From Pedobacter yulinensis (GTDB lineage: Bacteria; Bacteroidota; Bacteroidia; Sphingobacteriales; Sphingobacteriaceae), in NCBI RefSeq assembly GCF_003029735.1, contig NZ_KZ686268.1, positions 434,001-498,000 on the forward strand: a stretch of 64,000 nt of DNA, read 5' to 3'. Positions 61,412 through 64,000 of the stretch are shown here, piece after piece. The notes under the pieces were generated by a model that saw only the letters and a list, made by a program, of their open reading frames with translations, ran no database searches and was not told the origin of the DNA. A program made the position numbers and the translations under genes. Each line of letters starts with the position of its first letter. The stretch's first letter is position 1.

Positions 61412-62599
61412 ATGAAAAAGCGAATTCTGGTTTCCGGCGGTGGAATTGCCGGCTTAACTGCGGCCAGGCTGTTATATAACCAAGGACATGATGTTACGGT
61501 AATTGACCGGGCTAAACAATTCAACAAATCTGGCTTTCTGGTTTCACTCAAAAGTTTTGGTGTTGAAATTATGGATGAACTTGGTCTTACAAAGGCCCTG
61601 CGCAAAGAATCGACCCCCTCTGAGTTTATGGACTGGATGAATGCGAACGGGACGATGATCCGCAGTATCAGTTATAAGAAGGTCAATCAAAATACCAGTC
61701 AGTCTATACTTATTACCCGTGGCGCACTACATAATGTGTTATATGACAATATCAAAAGTGACATCCCGGTCTTGTTCGATACGACGATTGAGGATCTGCA
61801 GCAGCAAGCGCAAAAAGTCAATATCAGATTATCAAACGGAACCCTGATAGAAGCGGATCTGGTGATCGTTTCCGAAGGACTGCGATCGTCTACCAGAACA
61901 AAATATTTTCCAGGCAGTCAACTGGAAGACTTTAACCTTTTGTACATGGGTGGCCGGTTAAGCACTCGCCATGCTTATCGTTTGGGAACAATCCGAACTT
62001 ACCTGGATATTCGTAAAATGCTTTCCATTTATCCGGTTAGTAAAGAAGAAGTAGCGCTTCAATGTTATATCCACAGTGTCGATGACATATCAAAGATTCA
62101 TGCCGAGGCACCGCAGTTGCTGAAAGATTCATTTAAGGATTACAATACAGAAGTTCAGGATTTAATACGCCGCTTTCTGGAAGGCGGACTGATGTTCGCT
62201 GATAAAATGGGCATGGTACACACGCCAAACCTGGTTCATGGGAACGTTGTGCTGTTAGGCGATGCTGGCTATTGCCCTACCGCTTTGTCAGGAATGGGCG
62301 CATCGTTATCAATTTACGGCGCAAAAGTATTGTCTCATTTTCTGGCACAATTACCCGATGGTCTAAACGAAGCTCTTCAACGTTATAATTCGCTGATGCA
62401 GCCCATCATCAGCAAGTTCCAGGGAAATGCCAGGAACAATGCCAGGTCGTTCATACCAGATAACGAAGCAGATCTGAAGCGTTTTACAGCGCTATTTGGC
62501 TCGGCAACTGAAGATGAGGTTAGCAGAATGATGACCGATCAACTTGTACTGACTGAAAACCAACTGAAATTTTTACCGATCCACAGCAATGAAACTTAA
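61412..62599 (+). CDS. FAD-dependent monooxygenase (aromatic hydroxylase/TetX-like superfamily)
   Basis: A 395-residue group A flavoprotein. MKKRILVSGGGIAGLTAARLLYNQGHDVTVIDRA is the FAD-binding Rossmann motif with the acidic ribose ligand. ADLVIVSEGLRSSTRTKYF corresponds to the DG motif (SEG instead of DG), and GNVVLLGDAGYCPTALSGMGASLSIYGAKVLSHFLA is the GD motif. The superfamily includes antibiotic-modifying and catabolic enzymes, and the substrate here cannot be inferred. It overlaps the next gene by 11 nt. The region reads as more A/T-rich than the neighbouring housekeeping genes. Confidence 0.9.
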   Translation: MKKRILVSGGGIAGLTAARLLYNQGHDVTVIDRAKQFNKSGFLVSLKSFGVEIMDELGLTKALRKESTPSEFMDWMNANGTMIRSISYKKVNQNTSQSILITRGALHNVLYDNIKSDIPVLFDTTIEDLQQQAQKVNIRLSNGTLIEADLVIVSEGLRSSTRTKYFPGSQLEDFNLLYMGGRLSTRHAYRLGTIRTYLDIRKMLSIYPVSKEEVALQCYIHSVDDISKIHAEAPQLLKDSFKDYNTEVQDLIRRFLEGGLMFADKMGMVHTPNLVHGNVVLLGDAGYCPTALSGMGASLSIYGAKVLSHFLAQLPDGLNEALQRYNSLMQPIISKFQGNARNNARSFIPDNEADLKRFTALFGSATEDEVSRMMTDQLVLTENQLKFLPIHSNET

Positions 62600-62969
62600 A
62601 CAAATTTTATCGATAGCCATAGGAATTGGGTCTGTCGGGTTGCTAAGCTCTGTATTTGCCAAGCTTCAAGGAATGGTATTTCCACAATCGCTTAATGCGT
62701 TGGGCCATCCTGACGTAAGCAGCGCTGAAGTTATTCAACTCGTCATTAAATTGGGCTGCCTGGCTACAAGCGGAATGCTTGGCGGGATCCTTACCGCTTG
62801 GACGGGAGGTAACCTCAAAGCCCGTGTTGTTGTCTGTATAGCGATCATCGCAGTTATAGGATGGTTGTGGTTCAATACAATTTACCCAATTTGGTTTTGG
62901 CTTCCATTGATCATTCTTATCGGTCCCGCTATTTTGTTGGGAGGTAAATTGCCACGCAAACAGTCATAA
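62589..62969 (+). CDS. Small membrane protein of unknown function
   Basis: A 126-residue protein with about four hydrophobic segments: ILSIAIGIGSVGLLSSVFAKL, VIQLVIKLGCLATSGMLGGILTAW, VVVCIAIIAVIGWLWFNTI and WFWLPLIILIGPAILLGG. The C-terminus is basic (KLPRKQS). I do not recognise a family. Its start lies 11 nt inside the monooxygenase gene, so the two are translated from one mRNA and probably act together or under the same inducer. Confidence 0.8.
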   Translation: MKLKQILSIAIGIGSVGLLSSVFAKLQGMVFPQSLNALGHPDVSSAEVIQLVIKLGCLATSGMLGGILTAWTGGNLKARVVVCIAIIAVIGWLWFNTIYPIWFWLPLIILIGPAILLGGKLPRKQS

Positions 62970-63048
62970 ATGGCGAAATACGATTGCGTTCAACGTTTAG
63001 AAAGCCCAAGGTCATCGATGTTCGTTCCCGGTGGTCACCGCCGGTGCA

Positions 63049-63100
63049 TTCAGTTCTTGCGAACCCCCTGAGCCTGTAGCGCAGCGGAGAGCGGCAGAGG
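63049..63100 (+). repeat. Diverged single copy related to the 105-bp repeat
   Basis: TTCAGTTC-TTGC, then CCCCCTGAG, then GCGCAGCGGAGAGCGGCAGAGG aligns with the repeat unit (TTCAGTTCGTTGC, CCCCCCTCAG, GCGCAGCGGAGAACGGCGCGGAGG) in the same orientation, with a deletion in the middle. The 218-nt gap that contains it holds no gene. Confidence 0.55.
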
Positions 63101-63187
63101 ACGGCGGATGGCGGAGCCACGCCAATTCCTCAGGATGGCCTGTCAGGTTTCAGCAAGAATATTTCACAGCACGATTTCTTTTTGCCA

Positions 63188-64000
63188 TCAGTTAAACGCC
63201 TGGCGAAATTCCAGCGGCGATACGTTCGTCTTCTTTTTGAAAAGCGTGCTGAAAGACTGCGCATGCTCAAAGCCCAGTGCATAGGCGATCTCGCTAACGG
63301 AAAGGCTGGTCGTGGAAAGTTTTTCTTTGGCTTTCGCGATCAGTTTTTCATGAATGTGTTGCTGTGTGTTCTGTCCGGTATGCACCCGAAGCAGGTCGCT
63401 CAGGTAGTTCGGCGACAGGTTCATCTGCCCGGCAACATATTGCACCGTGAGCAAACCCTGCACCTCGCTGTTAAAATAGTCATCGATCAATTGCTCAAAC
63501 CTGCTCAGCAATGCTGAATTGTTATTCTTCCGGGTCAGAAATTGCCGCTCATAGAACCGGTTCGAGTATTTTAACAGGCTCTCGATCTGCGTCAGCATGA
63601 TCTCCTGGGTGTACTTATCAATATGCCGGCACTCCCGGTCAATTTTATGCAAGATGGCAATCAGGTCATCTTCCTCTTCGGCCGAAAGGTGCAGCGCCTC
63701 ATTCACCGCGTAATCGAAAAAACCATAACGGTGAATGCTGTTCGCCAGGGGGTGTTGCAACAGAAAGTCCGGATGAAAGATCAGGAGATAACCAGACCCG
63801 CATTCCATATTTTGAAGATCCAGTTGCTGCACCTGGTTGGGCGCGGTAAAACTCAATACGCCCTTATCGTAGTCATAGTGCTGCTGTCCGTACCTGATCT
63901 TGCCTTTCGCTTCACGTTTGAGCGCCACGCAATAAAAGCGGTTAACAAAACCTTTCCAGATCGCGTCTTCCAAAAACACACTTTCAGCCAGGTTGATCAC
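63188..64000 (-). CDS. AraC family transcriptional regulator (5' end beyond the window)
   Basis: 270 codons are visible and the frame stays open to the right edge. Homologues of this type usually have about 30 more residues before the VINLAESVFLED segment, so the true start is probably outside and the GTG at the edge is coincidental. The N-terminal cupin-like sensor contains GVLSFTAPNQVQQLD and GYLLIFHPDFLLQHPL. The C-terminal HTH pair is VQYVAGQMNLSPNYLSDLLRVHTGQNTQQHIHEKLIAKAKEKLSTTSLSVSEIAYALGFEHAQSFSTLFKKKTNVSPLEFRQ. Its target would lie to the right of the window or be the preceding accessory genes. Confidence 0.93.
   Translation of the reverse strand: MINLAESVFLEDAIWKGFVNRFYCVALKREAKGKIRYGQQHYDYDKGVLSFTAPNQVQQLDLQNMECGSGYLLIFHPDFLLQHPLANSIHRYGFFDYAVNEALHLSAEEEDDLIAILHKIDRECRHIDKYTQEIMLTQIESLLKYSNRFYERQFLTRKNNNSALLSRFEQLIDDYFNSEVQGLLTVQYVAGQMNLSPNYLSDLLRVHTGQNTQQHIHEKLIAKAKEKLSTTSLSVSEIAYALGFEHAQSFSTLFKKKTNVSPLEFRQAFN

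Noticed and set aside
61412..62599. Tetracycline-inactivating (TetX) enzyme
   Set aside because: Only the general FAD-monooxygenase motifs are shared, so nothing in the sequence supports a specific antibiotic substrate.

Overview
The window looks like a chromosomal segment of a Bacteroidota bacterium, most likely Sphingobacteriaceae (Pedobacter/Mucilaginibacter-like). The evidence is TAnnTTTG -7 promoter elements (some 3-4 nt from the ATG), TonB-dependent receptors with carboxypeptidase-regulatory-like N-termini, an IPExxxVDY-type gene between pyk and acpP, the AddAB-type helicase-nuclease pair, and an arginine cluster built on an acylornithine (not ornithine) carbamoyltransferase. The assignment rests on family knowledge, not on a database search.

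Layout. 1-1410: 5' half of carB (minus). 1.6-4.0 kb: two small secreted proteins, then pnuC and a NadR-like kinase (NAD precursor salvage). 4.0-13.5 kb (minus): pdhB, addB-like, addA-like, pyk and an IPExxxVDY-type gene. 13.6-16 kb (plus): acpP, fabF, rnc. 16-23.7 kb: a CarboxypepD_reg-like protein, yicC-gmk-nadD-miaE, an RsmI-like methyltransferase, a secreted DUF6600/YXWGXW-type protein with a repeat tail, and prfC. 23.8-35.7 kb (minus): arginine cluster in transcription order GNAT, argG, argC, argD, argF', argB, proC, argE, argH, then a secreted endonuclease/exonuclease/phosphatase-fold protein and an aminotransferase. 36.2-42.2 kb (plus): two siderophore-type TonB receptors and an M28 peptidase. 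42.4-49.8 kb (minus): LLM oxidoreductase, arginase-fold protein, methyltransferase, beta-CASP MBL protein, YtxH protein, SNF2 helicase. 50-56.3 kb (minus): TetR plus a complete tripartite RND efflux system. 56.5-59 kb: dapF (minus) and a DegP/HtrA protease (plus). 59.1 kb: tRNA-Ser(GGA), followed by a large palindrome and about eight tandem 105-bp units. 60.4-63 kb: AraC regulator, FAD monooxygenase and a small membrane protein. 63.2-64 kb: a second AraC regulator cut by the window edge.

Most of the window is housekeeping. The unusual parts are: the repeat array after tRNA-Ser, with degenerate relatives at 60212 and 63049 that bracket the AraC/monooxygenase block; the Val90 signature in ArgF', which predicts a succinyl-ornithine arginine route, with a GNAT gene at the head of the cluster as candidate acyl-glutamate synthase; a strong terminator inside the arg cluster; palindromes inside the pyk promoter and inside an apparently orphan promoter at 23756-23786; and folded 5' leaders ahead of the DUF6600-type gene, argD and the first TonB receptor.
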